Assembly: GCA_021234155.1 (NCBI GenBank)
Contig: JAJEKV010000035.1
Span: forward strand, 4,976,224-5,040,223
DNA length: 64,000 nucleotides
Direction of reading: 5' to 3'
Source: Isoetes taiwanensis
Lineage: Eukaryota; Streptophyta; Lycopodiopsida; Isoetales; Isoetaceae
A model generated the notes under the pieces. The model did not search any database and had not been told where the DNA came from. It worked only from the letters and a program-made list of their open reading frames with translations. The position numbers and the translations under genes are program-made. How positions within the stretch are numbered: the first letter of the stretch is position 1; every line of letters starts with the position of its first letter. This document shows, one piece after another, positions 45,756 through 57,124 of this stretch.

Positions 45756-48100
45756 CTAAAATAATATGAAAGAAGACTCTTTAGTCTTTATCCAGATCAT
45801 GATAGTTTCTTGTAAGCCAATTTCTCCAACTCGTTTTGTAATGCTTGAACGGTAATGCTTGAACGTCTTTTCTAATCTCTGATAGTTGCTTCCGCTGGTA
45901 CTGAGTTGCTTCTCCATCAATGGCGTGGTCAAAGAATCCTCCAGCTCTGTATTGCCACTTCCCTCCAAGACTGATTTATGCTCCTAAAGCTTAAAATCAC
46001 CAACTTAATAAATCCGGAGCAGGCTTCATGCCAATGAGAATGCTAAATGTAGACATAATACGAAGATTACCAATTGACATGGTCTTTTATGTGCAATATT
46101 GATAAAAAGTTACATCTTTTATTTTTGAGAATTCCCCTTCATATTGGCAAAGCTGTATTAAACACAATGTAAAACTTTTCAGCTGAACCAAATGGAGCCA
46201 CATATGCTAATTACATACTTGGTTTAATTGCCTAGAATCAGACTTAACACTGCGAAGCTGCAAGAGAGTTTCAACCTTACTAATGCACATCACCAGAAAT
46301 CAGTAACTAGAAGCCTAACAAGACCTTTTAAATAGTTTCCAGCCATTTTCCAACTGCATTTATCAAGCTTAAAAATTTTGGATTATTATTATGTGAAGAA
46401 TTTGATTTCTGAAGCACTTGATACAGTTGTGCTCCCACTGCCTTTTCCTTTAGTTGGAGAGTTCATCTTCCTTCTTTGTCACCTCCCTATGCCAACAATA
46501 TACTACATATCAGCGCAAGTCCAGTGCTACATATAATATCAAATTGATGGTCTGGATGTATCTTTACTTTTGCAAGAAGGTTACTTTTTGCAGCGCATCT
46601 TCCAAGCTTTTCCTTTGTATATCAAACTGCCTGCATATATTCAATGTCATATGAATGAAGAACATTGACTTAGGCTAAGCTCGAAGGTACATCAATTTCA
46701 ATTTGAGGATGTGACGCACTTTAAATTTCATATTGCAACTCACCTTTCCTTCCTCTTTACTTCCTGCAGTTCTTTATAAAGACCTTCATTCTCACGTTGG
46801 AATCTGGCATTTTGCTTACGACAAATCTCAAGCTTTCTCTTTATCCACTCCTGACGTTCAGGAAGTTGTATCTTCTGTTACATTAGGCCCTGTAAGCAGT
46901 AAACTTAACATTTCCTCTTATTGCTATTTTTCTTAAGGTATTTCATTCCTAAATTAATGCTATGGTTTTAACAATATGAAATTTATGATTCAAAATTTAC
47001 ATTTATATAGATTATACCTTATCATCGCTTTTTGTGGCTCCAGGATCACGTTCCAAGAGTTGATTTTTGAACTTCAGTTGTGACAATTTCATTTCCATTT
47101 CAACCATCTGCTTTGTCAAAAGACAGGCAGAGGCCTAGTTAGTTATGCATTGGATATATCAATCATTGTACGCATTTAAGAGGTTGCTAACCTTAACCTC
47201 ATAATCTGCTGCACATTCAAGAACGTGGCATGATCTTTAGGGACTCTTCCTTGGCTTTGTAGTTGCCCTTGGCTATGTAGCCCCATATGAATTTGCCCTT
47301 GGCTATGTAGCTCCATATGAATTTGCAGTGCAACCACATAGACAAAGAAGATATTTTACCTATTAGATCCATAGGATTCAGTTAGTATTCTGAAGACATA
47401 TGACTAAGCAAGAGAGGATTTCATTGAGATATATCTAACAGCTAATACATCCACAAACAAAACTTGACCCAGCCTCTTCGGGTAATAATTGAAAAACATG
47501 TCAATCTGCAGAACAATCCCAAGAATAAAACTTGGCAACATAATCAGTCAAGTATCAAACACGAAATACGTAGAGTTTACCAGAAATTTGACAAACCCAA
47601 AAGCTCCATTGCTAACGGTGAAACCTCTCAGATAAAAAATTCCAAGGATCTTCTCTTCTCCAGGGGGAAGTTCCTGAAGTGCTTTCTCAACCAAGCAAAC
47701 GCACAGCTTTTGGCTATCAACTTCTTCTTTCTCCTGTCAGAGCTTTTTATTAAAAGGCTAGCTCCATTCCGGAAAATAAAAACCCCTAGATTCAAAAACT
47801 TACCACAGGAAAGTGCTTAGTCGCAACCACAACAACCACGGGCCTGCCATGAATATCTGGGCTTGTGTGCAGATATGCGCTGCTGCAAACCAAGAACCAT
47901 GCTACGCCCTATTTCGCAGGAGCAAAAGATGCAACTCTTGATGCACTTTTGCCGAAGCCCAAGAGTAAATCTATAGGCACCGATTCCTGCGATTCAAGAT
48001 TTTGGATCAGAGATGCCGTGTCCTTGAAGATATCGCAACCTCGGTGAAGAACGGATGGTCACCACTAGGAGTCGGCAAAAAATAGAGGGTCCAGTTCCGG
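45756..48100 (-). pseudogene. CRAL-TRIO (SEC14-like) lipid-binding protein with coiled-coil tail, decayed multi-exon gene
   Basis: Exons located by motif plus splice site. Ending 47804: SPDIHGRPVVVVVATKHFPV. 47713-47581: KALQELPPGEEKILGIFYLR, then GFTVSNGAFGFVKFL. 47505-47449: IDMFFNYYPKRLGQVLFVD. These three join in frame and match the CRAL-TRIO core (normally FDLRGF, here FYLRGF). Downstream exons give CAADYE (about 47200, with a shift), MVEMEMKLSQLKFKNQLLER (about 47113-47024) and LPERQEWIKRKLEICRKQNA to EVKRKER (about 46870-46745). RQFDIQRKSLEDALQK (about 46630-46583) and EVTKKEDELSN (46480-46445, then a stop) complete the coiled coil. A 70-codon frame at 45968-45756 may be the end. The family moves or senses phospholipids at membranes. 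The shift at 47.2 kb and the stops suggest decay, but some could be sequence errors. Confidence 0.7.
47262..47325. repeat. Short tandem duplication inside the CRAL-TRIO gene
   Basis: CCTTGGCTATGTAGC followed by CCATATGAATTTGC occurs twice, about 32 bp apart, where the segment between the CRAL-TRIO core and the CAADYE exon should lie. Confidence 0.75.
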
Positions 48101-49116
48101 TTGGCGCTCAAGAATCCCATGTTTGCTTCGAACGAAAGCTTCTCAGCTCAAATCAACACCTTTCAAAATCGACGGCCCAGATCAGTGCCCTGGTGACACG
48201 AATATTCCAAAGAATTTTTCTATAGCATTTATATATGTTTAGAAAATAGCTAGCAAACCAATGCCTAATGGCAACACAATGCATATAAAAAGAAGACGAT
48301 TCACACATTCATAGTTAATATAAGTTGTTGAGAAGTGACAAATAGTAGAGGTTGCACCTTTTTCAGAAGCTTGCGACTATTAGTAGAGGTTGCAACTTCT
48401 TAGGAAGCTTGCATTCATGTGTTATATAAGTTCTTTAATATTATGTCTTATTATAACATGAGTAAAGATCCCATTGTTTTGCAACATATTTTTTGTCAGT
48501 GGTTCAAAACAAAGCTTTGTTTCTTGGAGATATTATACTAGGCCCACACTTGGGATACATAGAAAATCCATTAAGCCCATCTTTCATCTTTTGCAATGTT
48601 TTTTATTTAATTGGCAAGAGGCATGCCCACAAGTTTCATATTTTATTTGCACACACAATTAACGAAGTCCAAGTATTTCAAATTGTAGCTCCAATCGAAG
48701 GTTTCAAGTACTTGCATTCTACAAGTTTCCAGAATGATCCAAGGGGTGTAAATTCTATAGTGGTGTACAGAAAGCACTGTCCGGACATGTGCTTTATGTG
48801 CTGAAAGCGCTTAGTACCTCCTGGACGTGTGACGTCCAACCGAATTAAAACAGAATTGGCATGCACCAAGAATAGTATATGCAATTCCGGAATGGCAGGG
48901 ATCAGTGACTAGAATCTCCAAAGACGCGGGAACTCCATTGGCGGGGAGGATGGATGGAGTTTCCTTTAGTGGTTGGTGGGAGAAATCAGAATTCGGAATT
49001 GCAATTAGAGAATTGCAATACCAATTCATACAATTCGAACAAATTTTGCATTGTTTCAATTGAATTTTCAATTTGGAATTGTAATTCGAGTCGTGAAATC
49101 TGTCTCGTGAATTTCA
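48101..49116. other. Intergenic, no gene recognised
   Basis: Includes a 103-codon plus-strand frame (48493-48804) with no recognisable domain and no supporting context. GAGGTTGCAMCTT...AGAAGCTTGC repeats at 48350 and 48383. Confidence 0.45.
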
Positions 49117-49416
49117 ATGGAAAGCTCCCCTGAAAGCATCGATTCAACTAGAAGAAGGATTTTCTTGCAAATTCAAGCTGAAAATAGAAGAAAATCCCGA
49201 GAAAGGAAGAGACAGAGAGAGAAGGAAAACAATCCTCCTTCCAATACCAAAGATTGTGGTGTTTTGAGTGAAAGAAGATTACAGGAATTGTCGAAGAATT
49301 TGGAAGATTATTCTGAAGCGCAACCGGCAAATCGTATGAAGAAAGGAAGAAATTGTAGGAACTTTGAGAGCGTGAAATGGATTTATATAGGCATAATTAG
49401 AAATAAATTAGCGTGA
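49117..49416 (+). CDS. Possible small basic protein, unknown (99 aa)
   Basis: ATG-initiated frame rich in Arg/Lys/Glu/Asn (FLQIQAENRRKSRERKRQRE). No family recognised. Its last third runs through a segment (49360-49560) that is duplicated at 50468-50660 and contains a minus-strand TATA box (CTATATAAAT), which argues that transcription may run the other way. Reality uncertain. Confidence 0.25.
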   Translation: MESSPESIDSTRRRIFLQIQAENRRKSRERKRQREKENNPPSNTKDCGVLSERRLQELSKNLEDYSEAQPANRMKKGRNCRNFESVKWIYIGIIRNKLA

Positions 49417-49560
49417 ATAATTGATTGCTTGAATTAACACGCCTGGCGTACGGTCTTCCCGCCAGACATGACATGTATATGGTATATATGGAGAATATTG
49501 CATTTTACGCAATAAATTCTCACGGCATTTTATTCCATTTATTGCATTCGAAAAAAAAGA
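49360..49560 (-). promoter_or_regulatory. TATA-containing segment, copy 1 of a duplicated promoter-like block
   Basis: Minus strand CTATATAAATCCATTTCACG, closely matching 50468-50660 (ATTAGAAAT...TAGCGTGAATAATTGATTG on plus, AATAAATTCTCACG further right). Both copies are oriented to fire leftwards. Confidence 0.5.
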
Positions 49561-50031
49561 ATTTCGAAATTTTATATAGGCTAAATTAAAAATGATTTTA
49601 AAGGCAAAATTATCAAGGCTAAAAAATGACTTGTTGAGTTGGGGAATTGTTTTAGGTCGTATAGGAAATTTCCTATACTGCTGTGATTGATTTATAGTGT
49701 TCCCGAGACTTTGTTGAGACAAATGCAGAGACAAAATTTTAGAGAAAACACTTTGGAGACAAAATGCTTGGAGAAAACAGTTTGATTTCATTCAAAATAT
49801 TTTTATGTACAGAAAAACTGTTTGAAGAAAAACTGTTTGAAGAAAAAGTTTGTGAAGAAAACTATTTCATTTTATTACTGTTTGATATGTACAGATGCCA
49901 AGAATGGCTTTACAAAATGCCCGAAGCCTTTACAAAATATAACAGAAAAAAATGCCCGTAGGCGTGTCCGAAAACAAAAAAAAAAGAAGAAGAGGGCCAC
50001 CCGGGATCTACATCACTGTTCTACATCATTG

Positions 50032-50437
50032 TCTGCAAGAAAGAAGAAAGAGAGGTTAGAAAAGAAAAGAGAAAGAAAGGTGCATTAGAAAAAGAAAAGA
50101 GGCAGCCATGCAAACCTGCTTTCATCCCGCAACCACTGTACAAATTGGTCGAATTCTCGACCTTCTTCCTCCTCCTCTTCTTCTGCCTCCTCTTCTTCTG
50201 CTTCAGAGAATTCATTCTTTGTTTGAGGTCAAGCCAACCACAGGCGAGAAAGGATCATGAATTCTTGAGAATCCATCTCCTCCTCTTCCTCCAACTCCTC
50301 CTCTTCCTCCTCTGAATCGGAATCAGAGGAGAATTGGGACAAAAAATCAATCGGGGAACAGAGGGGCTTCTTCAACCCGACGTCTCTTTGAGGAGACCTT
50401 GGGTTCTTCCACGGGTTGGACGCCGAGGCAGCTTCAT
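50032..50437 (-). pseudogene. Small acidic protein gene, unknown, frame broken
   Basis: Downstream (leftwards) of a TATA box. The first ATG at 50437 opens MKLPRRPTRGRTQGLLKETS and stops early. Another frame of the same exon gives LKKPLCSPIDFLSQFSSDS, then SEEEEELEEEEEMDSQEF and, after a shift, NEFSEAEEEEAEEEEEEEG followed by REFDQFVQWLRDESR at a GT donor (50115). A GT-AG intron 50115-50033 ends at TTGCAG before a short last exon. The acidic runs and splice sites argue for a real former gene of nuclear-protein type. The family is not known. Confidence 0.45.
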
Positions 50438-50467
50438 GGCGATGCGAGAGAAAAAAAATTGGTAGGA

Positions 50468-50660
50468 ATGGAGCTTGAGAGCGTGAACCGGATTTATATA
50501 GGGTTAATTAGAAATTAGCGTGAATAATTGATTGCCTCAAATAACCGCCCGACGCGTCTAAAAATTCCATGACTATATCATCTAGGGTTATATTATTATG
50601 GATAATAAATTCTCACGTCTACCTTATCAATTATATGTCTTTTCGTAATCATATATCCAA
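50468..50660 (-). promoter_or_regulatory. TATA-containing segment, copy 2 (promoter of the acidic gene)
   Basis: Minus strand CCCTATATAAATCCGGTTCA lies about 60 bp upstream of the ATG at 50437. The block is a diverged duplicate of 49360-49560. Confidence 0.55.
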
Positions 50661-50884
50661 ATTTTCGATAATTAAAATTAGGATATATTTATATAAATGC
50701 CATTTCCTTGTATTTCGTTTACACCCATTGTTATTATTATTATTATATTAAACCTATTTCCAAGGAATTTCTTGCTTTTAAAAAAATTTGATTTACCTCT
50801 ACAAATTCCATAAATGTACGTACTTTTCTTATCTTATGGTGTAATAATTTTTTCCTACTCATTGACTAAAAAGGGTGCAATTTG
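50661..50884. other. AT-rich spacer ahead of the DUF7869-like gene
   Basis: TTTTTTCCTACTC ... TTGCCTAG at about 50848-50890 looks like a splice acceptor, so upstream exons of the next gene may exist but were not found. Confidence 0.35.
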
Positions 50885-50890
50885 CCTAGG

Positions 50891-53768
50891 TCAATGGTGC
50901 CTCTCCAACTCAAGATGGTGTGCAACATATTGAAAAGAGCAATATCAAAGAAAAACCAACTCCTAGCAAGAATGTTGAAGAAAAACAATTAGTCCTCTAT
51001 AGTAGGGTGCAATGGAGGAACAAGAAGGTGAGAATCATGCACAAGTGCAACAAGGAAATAGTAGGCCAAGGAGTCATTGTGCTAGCGGATCCCGGTCAAG
51101 TCGTTAATGATGAAAGGCTAGGGAAAACAATATTGGTATTGCAATTTCGATGTTGGAAGAGAACCGAAAGGTAAAGGTTTGGGTGACAAGGAATGTTTTG
51201 GTTGTGTCAAGCAATTGGAGGTTCCTTGCATCATGGCATGGCCTATAAGTAGTGTTCAATTTGTGGAGGATTATATTTTTCCGTAGCCCCGAGGTTGTTG
51301 GGGACAATGATTGTCTTGATATTGATCCATTGGCGGTTGGAACTCTAAACCTAGGCAAAAGGGGAGAAGTATCGGTTGCCGGACATTATCCTAGCAAAAG
51401 AGCCAAGTTGATTAGTGACACCAAACATGAGACAATGGTGAAGGTTAGGGGCTCAGTTGTTGTTGGAGTGCTTGTATGCAATTCTTTACAATAGAATAAT
51501 TGGTGGAAGCAAGAGCCACTTTTCAAGAGTACAATCGCTGATGAGAGGAAGACCTACATGTACACAATCTTCGAGCATGCACTTCAGGATGAAAGAAACC
51601 CAAGCAAAAAAGATACCCTTTGCTAGGCAAATGGATATGTGCAAAAGCATGGCGGACTATCCATGCAATTCCAACTTCTTCATGGCATAATTGGCAAAAA
51701 AAAAAAGGCAGGGGGAACAGGATTGCTTTACATGGAAATAATGGTTTGTTGAGACCAACAGCTAGGACCTTTGGCTGCCGGGGAGATATTTGAAAAATAT
51801 ATTGATTTCAATGCGTAGTCTATGTCACACAAAAGCGAAAGGGATGAAAAGGGAAGAGCAGTTGTTGAGAAAAGGTTGCCATCACATTGTACTCAAAAAG
51901 AGTATTTTGGAAGAAGTGAATTCCCTACTTCGAGAATTGGGAATTCTTCCAATATCCCAACCTAGCTTTAGTAGGTTATGGAAGAAGCATTTCAATCATG
52001 TCACCATAGCAACTTCAAACAACTTTGCAAAGTGCAATTTATGTGCTAAGTTGAAGGAGACTCTTGATAAGACTGTGCAACCTAGTCAAAGGGCTAGGAT
52101 AAGGGAGCATATGAAGGACCATATGACTGACCAACTATCATGTAGATCATGTTATTGGATGTGGAGGACATTATCTGCATTGGAACCCAATAACTATTTA
52201 TGTATTATACATGATAAGATGGACCAGCAAAAGACTTGTCTTCCACAATTCAAGTACATACCAAAGTCATGTGGAAGATCATACCCTTTACAGATCTCAA
52301 TGACTGGGGCAATCTTGCATGGGCATACTCAAACCTACTATGGCCATTTTAGTTTGGAGTTGTGGAGTGATGGTCCAGATTTTCATATTGGGAGTATCAT
52401 GAGGTGTTTGAGAAACTATGAAAATGGATACAATGGTCACCTCCAGGACCCTACAGCTAGCCAGGCACTACATAGAGCATTGTTAGATGGAAACCCAGGT
52501 TTAGGAAGCATGGGTCTAATGAATATGTTGGAGCTTCAACTTCACGTGCTAGACCTCAAGATCTACCCAAAAGGTTTCTCTTGCAACTTGATAATTGTGC
52601 TGGCCAAAATCAGAACAGGTGGATGTTTTCTTTCCTATCCTACTTAACAGCTATGGGGATATTTGAAAGAGTTAATTTAGGGTTTCTTATGCCCGGGCAT
52701 ACCCATGAGGATGTGGATGCATTATTTGGCAAATATAATTGTACACTGAAGCAGCAGAGGCTAATGGAAATCTTGCATGAATGCACTACTCCAAACCCTA
52801 TAGGTTCTCTCATAGAAGGAAGGAAGGAAGGAAGGAAAGAAGGTACTTTTATAGAAGAAGTGCCCGATTGGAAGAGCTTTGTGGATGGTTATACATTGGA
52901 TCTTGAAGGTCATTCCAGGCCTCTGCAGTTCACTTTTTGGGTGAGAGATGGGATTCCAATCTTCCAATGGAAGATGAGACCTTCAGAGGATGAGTGGAGA
53001 GGAGGGGAGGAAATATGGCGTAGAGATGAGAATGGCAAGCCTATGATACCTCCATGTCAACCAAAAGCATTAAAACCTACTAAAGAAGTGAAGCAATTGG
53101 GATTGACTAAGGAAGGAATCCAGGACTATATAAAGCATTGGCAAACCAATCCAGATGACACCAACCGTGCCTTGGTGGCTTACTGGAAGAAGGTGATTAA
53201 CATGTTGGGGGAGATAGACACATCCTCAGATGAATTGAAAGAAGGGTGGTTGCCTAAAACTAGGTGGAAGACTTTAGCAGGTGCTGAGGATGTTGATGAC
53301 ACTGTAAGTAGCATTCGCAAGCAATATGCTCCTCCTCCTTCTGACAAACACTATGTTGGTCCTAAGAACAATAGACCAAAGTTTCTAGGCATGGATGCTT
53401 ATGAACCTTCCACTGACCAATTTGTGGTAGTAAAGCCAGCAGATTTAGATACATATCCAGTGTGGTTGGGGTTCACTATCTCTGATCTTTGCAAAGAAGA
53501 AGGTAATATTAACTTCAACCATGTGCGGGTGGAATGGTGGTGTCCAGTGCATCAGTTGACCAACGTATCGGATAAAGAAAGGTACTCAGATTGTTGGACA
53601 AAGAGATAGAGGAGAAATCCGAGTGATCTTGATCTTTGGCTAGACTATGAAAGTGTTTTGTACTCATGGACTCCAAACACTATTCCAGCTAGAAATGCGA
53701 GAATTACAATACCTCAGGATGTCAGGAAGAAGGCTATGATATCATTGGGGGTGCTTGAAGAAAGTTGA
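50891..53768 (+). pseudogene. DUF7869-like transposase gene, frameshifted
   Basis: N-terminal part: VQWRNKKVRIMHKCNKEIVG, LADPGQVVNDERLG, then in another frame GIAISMLEENRKVKVWVTRN (50985-51235). Next come WICAKAWRTIHAIPTSS (51625-51680) and HGNNGLLRPTARTFG. The core frame 51790-52580 has a Cys pair CNLCAKL, CRSCYW and CIIHDKMDQQKTCLP. After a one-base shift near 52580 come LQLDNCAGQNQNRWMFSFL and GFLMPGHTHEDVDALFGKY (to 53609). After a TAG, RRNPSDLDLWLDYESVLYSW continues to the end (53768). The D-x2-D, DNCAGxNxN and GHTHEDVD blocks are those of DUF7869 proteins, believed to be DDE-type transposases. GGAA repeats at 52815-52840 are translated as EGRKEGRKEG. At least four disruptions. Confidence 0.75.
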
Positions 53769-53969
53769 ATAACTATGTAAATTTTTGTTATCACGTTTTT
53801 ATGATATGGTGCTATATTGTGAAATATTGACTATTTTGTAAATAACATGATATTACGTTTTCATAATTTTGAGGTGAAATGTGTGAATTTGAATATGCTA
53901 CTAAAAACATGCAATATGAAATTTGTCCCAAAATTAAGACATAATCCCAATTTAATTGAATGATGGTTA

Positions 53970-56030
53970 TTACCCTACCAATATTCTGTTCACGCACAAA
54001 CTTATTCAACTGTACTCTATCATTATCATGCAGATGGTAAATGTTTTTGGCAGGTTCATATCTCAAAGATGCAAGAGATATGATAGACTTGAGGTCTATA
54101 AGTCGATTATCGGTCAGATCATAAGTAAACCAAGTGGACTTGCCGTCGTTGCTGCAATGTTTCCTGTAATATGCAAGATTTAATTGAACTTCAAAGGACG
54201 GGCGTTTAACTAAGTCCACGGGCTCTCTACTCTCTCTTCATGCATTGTCAGACTTCATCCTCATGCTAAGTACCCTGCCAAGTTACCAAATCTTATGAAT
54301 TGCAATAGATTTGTTCCTTTTTCTCGCTGAAACTTGTCTAGTTTGTGGTGCCACCATGGATTCCACTGGTTATTCGAAGTACACTGCACAATCTGCCCCA
54401 ATGCCGAGCAGAGTTTGTGCATCAACATTACTTTCTTTATTAGAATATACCATAGTCTTAACCCTCGTCAGCTTGTCCTTTGACAGCCACGGATTCCCAT
54501 TCAAATGGCTCACTATAGTTGACTTAAAGATTTTCTTCCCTTCCAGAACAACATGCCAAGACACATGAGATGGTTTCCTCCTTTCACATTCATCTAACAT
54601 TTCATCAAACACATGTCGTAATTCAGACCTGGCCACATCATCCTCACTAACTACCTCGTTCCCTGAACCTTCACCTTGAATCTCCATATTCTCTTCCATG
54701 ACATCGGTCTCATCTCCCAATGTGATAGAACTCAAGTCTACCGATAGACTACACTGAAACCAATCCTCGAATTTCCATGGCGCACTAAAACCATCACTGT
54801 CCTCAATTGTAATGCCGACTCTTGTACACAATGCTTAAATGCAGTAGCAAGCCCTTCTTTTAAGGCCTCAATAACCTTGTCATCCGTATCCACGCTACTG
54901 TAAACTGCAAGGTTACAGGTCAGCACATTCCCATTGGTATCTACCTTCTTTTCTAACTCTTGCCAAATGTGCTCTTGCTTAGCATGTGCTGCAGGAAATA
55001 AGAGGGTAGTGGCAACTTGAAACTCAGAAATATGATTGAGAGCAGAGGCACTCTCCTCCAATAAGTCTGCCCCGTCATACGATCTTTTGTACGCACCATG
55101 CCACCCACTTTGAAGAAGAAGTTCTCACATACGTCTGATCCCGTGCACTGTAAGGGCAACGCTAAATGCCCAAATTCATCTCTAAAATACTTTATTAGCA
55201 GCACAACAAAATGGCATGACAATGGCACGTCTATAAAGCTTTCCCGACTAATGAAGTTCTTACTTAACGAATGCATAATGTGGTTCTTCAACCAGAGCCT
55301 CCAAAGCCTATTATGCACGAAGAATACGGAATCATTGCCAAACTCCTAAAGTTTTAAAGATCAAAGCAAATTGAAAGTAGCAAACAGGATTCCAACTTAT
55401 CTAAAGAAGGACACCGTTGCAGCAGCTTTAACCCGAGCCTTCAAGTCCAAAGTAGGTGAGAGGAAGATGTCAATATATGATGCCACGACTTCCAAATACG
55501 CTTTTGTGCCCAAATTCCGCATCGGTGGACCTGCAGAACCATTGCTGAGTTCGTCCAAGCATTGCTGAACCTTTTTAGAGGCAAGGCGTTGCGCAGCCCT
55601 CTAGTTTTGCCTATCCTGGTGCTTCACATCTCCAAGTTCCAGCCCATGCTTCCCTTGGCATAACTCAAAGACATGGTGTATGTCATTGAGAGTCACTAAT
55701 TCATTCCCTAAGTACAATCTTATAGAGGTACTATCCATGGGATTAACAAGCTTCTTGCCGTTGTGCACGAAATCTTGGTCATACAGCCTATAAACATCCT
55801 TATTCCTCAAGGCACTTAGTGGCCAACCGTCCTATGATACCTCGAATGTGCTTTCTCGTGCAGACTTGGATGTGTAATCTTCAAACATGCACGTTCTCCT
55901 CCTCGAGTCTCTATCCGAGCTGTGGCCGATTAGAGGGCCAACAACCATTCTCAAGTTCACATTCCACAACTCTTGGATTTGCTCATGGGCATCTCCTTAA
56001 TAACCAAGAAAAAGTACATGCTGCAGGTAC
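53970..56030 (-). pseudogene. C-terminal half of a large uncharacterised transposase-like gene
   Basis: Continuation of the gene that starts at 62502. An acceptor-like TGTACCTGCAG near 56022 precedes AHEQIQELWNVNLRMV, VVGPLIGHSSDRDSRRRT, DVYRLYDQDFVHNGKKLVNP, KHGLELGDVKHQDRQN, a TAG, RAAQRLASKKVQQCLDE, GTKAYLEVVASYIDIFLSPT, a TAA after FFR, SRESFIDVPLSCHFVVLLIK and LQCTGSDVCENFFFKVGGM. After shifts come YDGADLLEESASALNHISEF, an acidic linker, FKSTIVSHLNGNPWLSKDKL with LGIGADCAVYFE (to about 54370), and FTYDLTDNRLIDLKSIISL (about 54120). I read this as one ancestral protein interrupted by stops (often where Trp is expected) and frameshifts. It ends about 200 bp from the oppositely oriented DUF7869-like gene. 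Confidence 0.7.
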
Positions 56031-56039
56031 ATGCTAGCG

Positions 56040-56128
56040 AGTTAGTAATACCATTATGATCGGGATTAAAAAACCTCGCCCTCACGGGTTTTCGAGGAAA
56101 AACCCTAACCATAATGACATCACTAACT
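56040..56128. repeat. Imperfect inverted repeat containing LINE 3'-end-like sequence
   Basis: Arms 56040-56058 and 56110-56128 (AGTTAGT ... CATTATG) match at 16 of 19 positions. The centre, on the minus strand, reads GGTTTTTCCTCGAAAACCC ... GAGGTTTTTTAATCCC, very close to 12089-12130 at the 3' end of the GC-rich LINE. Confidence 0.65.
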
Positions 56129-56375
56129 TATGCTAGTGCCCAAAGTTATAACCGAGTACAATATGCTATACCCTCATGCTCACCAGCCTTGTCGGGTATG
56201 AAATACAATGAATAATGGAATAAAACTCCATATTTGCATTGCTTCTCCTATTAGTCTTCAACAAATGACTAGAGTACGACCTGCTCAACCAAAATCCCAA
56301 ATCATTTTCTACATGCTCTCGACCTGTTTTCTGCAAAACACAACAAAGAAAACAAAAACCACTAGAGGTCCATCC

Positions 56376-56476
56376 AGGCACGAGGGCCTCCAACCGGGCA
56401 CGAGGGCCTCCAACCAGGCACGAAGGCCTCCGTCCATGGCACGAGGGCCTCCAATCAAGCACGAGGGCGTCAACCA
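56376..56476. repeat. Minisatellite, five 20-bp units
   Basis: Unit AGGCACGAGGGCCTCCAACC, five copies with a few changes. It generates Arg/Gly/Pro-rich frames on both strands that are not genes. Confidence 0.9.
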
Positions 56477-56525
56477 ATACCAAATTATGTCAACCAACAT
56501 CAAATAAGGAAGGGTGGGTGGGTGG

Positions 56526-56699
56526 GACCAAACCCTAAGGAGGAGATGCTAACATGAGAAGCTGATGAAGAACAAAGGAACGTGAAAGAAAATAAATAGG
56601 GAAGGGAAAACAACTAACTAACTAACTAACCAACTAACTATCTTCGTAGTTCTAGAACTTCATTTACCTTCTAATCTGTGAAACGAAGGTAAATGCCAC
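56526..56699 (-). repeat. 174-bp direct repeat, left copy
   Basis: Identical base for base to 59643-59816, including (AACT)n microsatellite text and CCCTATTTATTTTC (a TATA-like box on minus). In this copy the sequence continues to 56720 and closes a hairpin: TTCGTAGTTCTAGAA at 56643-56657 against TTCTAGAACTACTACGAA at 56700-56717. Confidence 0.95.
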
Positions 56700-57124
56700 T
56701 TCTAGAACTACTACGAAAAGACATGGGCAAGAATGCTGACAAAGAGGCAGAACAAATAATGTCAATCTAAGCAAGAGCCCAGAGTCAAGATATACTGGAA
56801 AAGGCAAAAAAAAATTTAGGGATAAAAGAACTTCCATTGGGGATCACGCACAACAACCCATGGTGGAAAGCACAAAGATATAGATACAAGGTAAACATAA
56901 CTATAGACTTATGAGGCACCAAGGTCAAGGTGGAACTTGTGTTGTTATTCTCGCAAAACCCAACATTCGAGCCAATAACCACAGATTTGGACTTAAAATA
57001 GCCTAATTTTATATTTGAACCTACTTAATAAGCCTTGTTGCTATGAATACCTTAACAACACTTTTAGAAGCGATGGCAAAATGAGCAAGGTGACAAGACA
57101 AGGCAAAAACGCCAGACCAGGCAA

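Noticed and set aside
51104-51358. Minus-strand 84-codon frame
   Set aside because: Antisense to the N-terminal part of the DUF7869-like gene.
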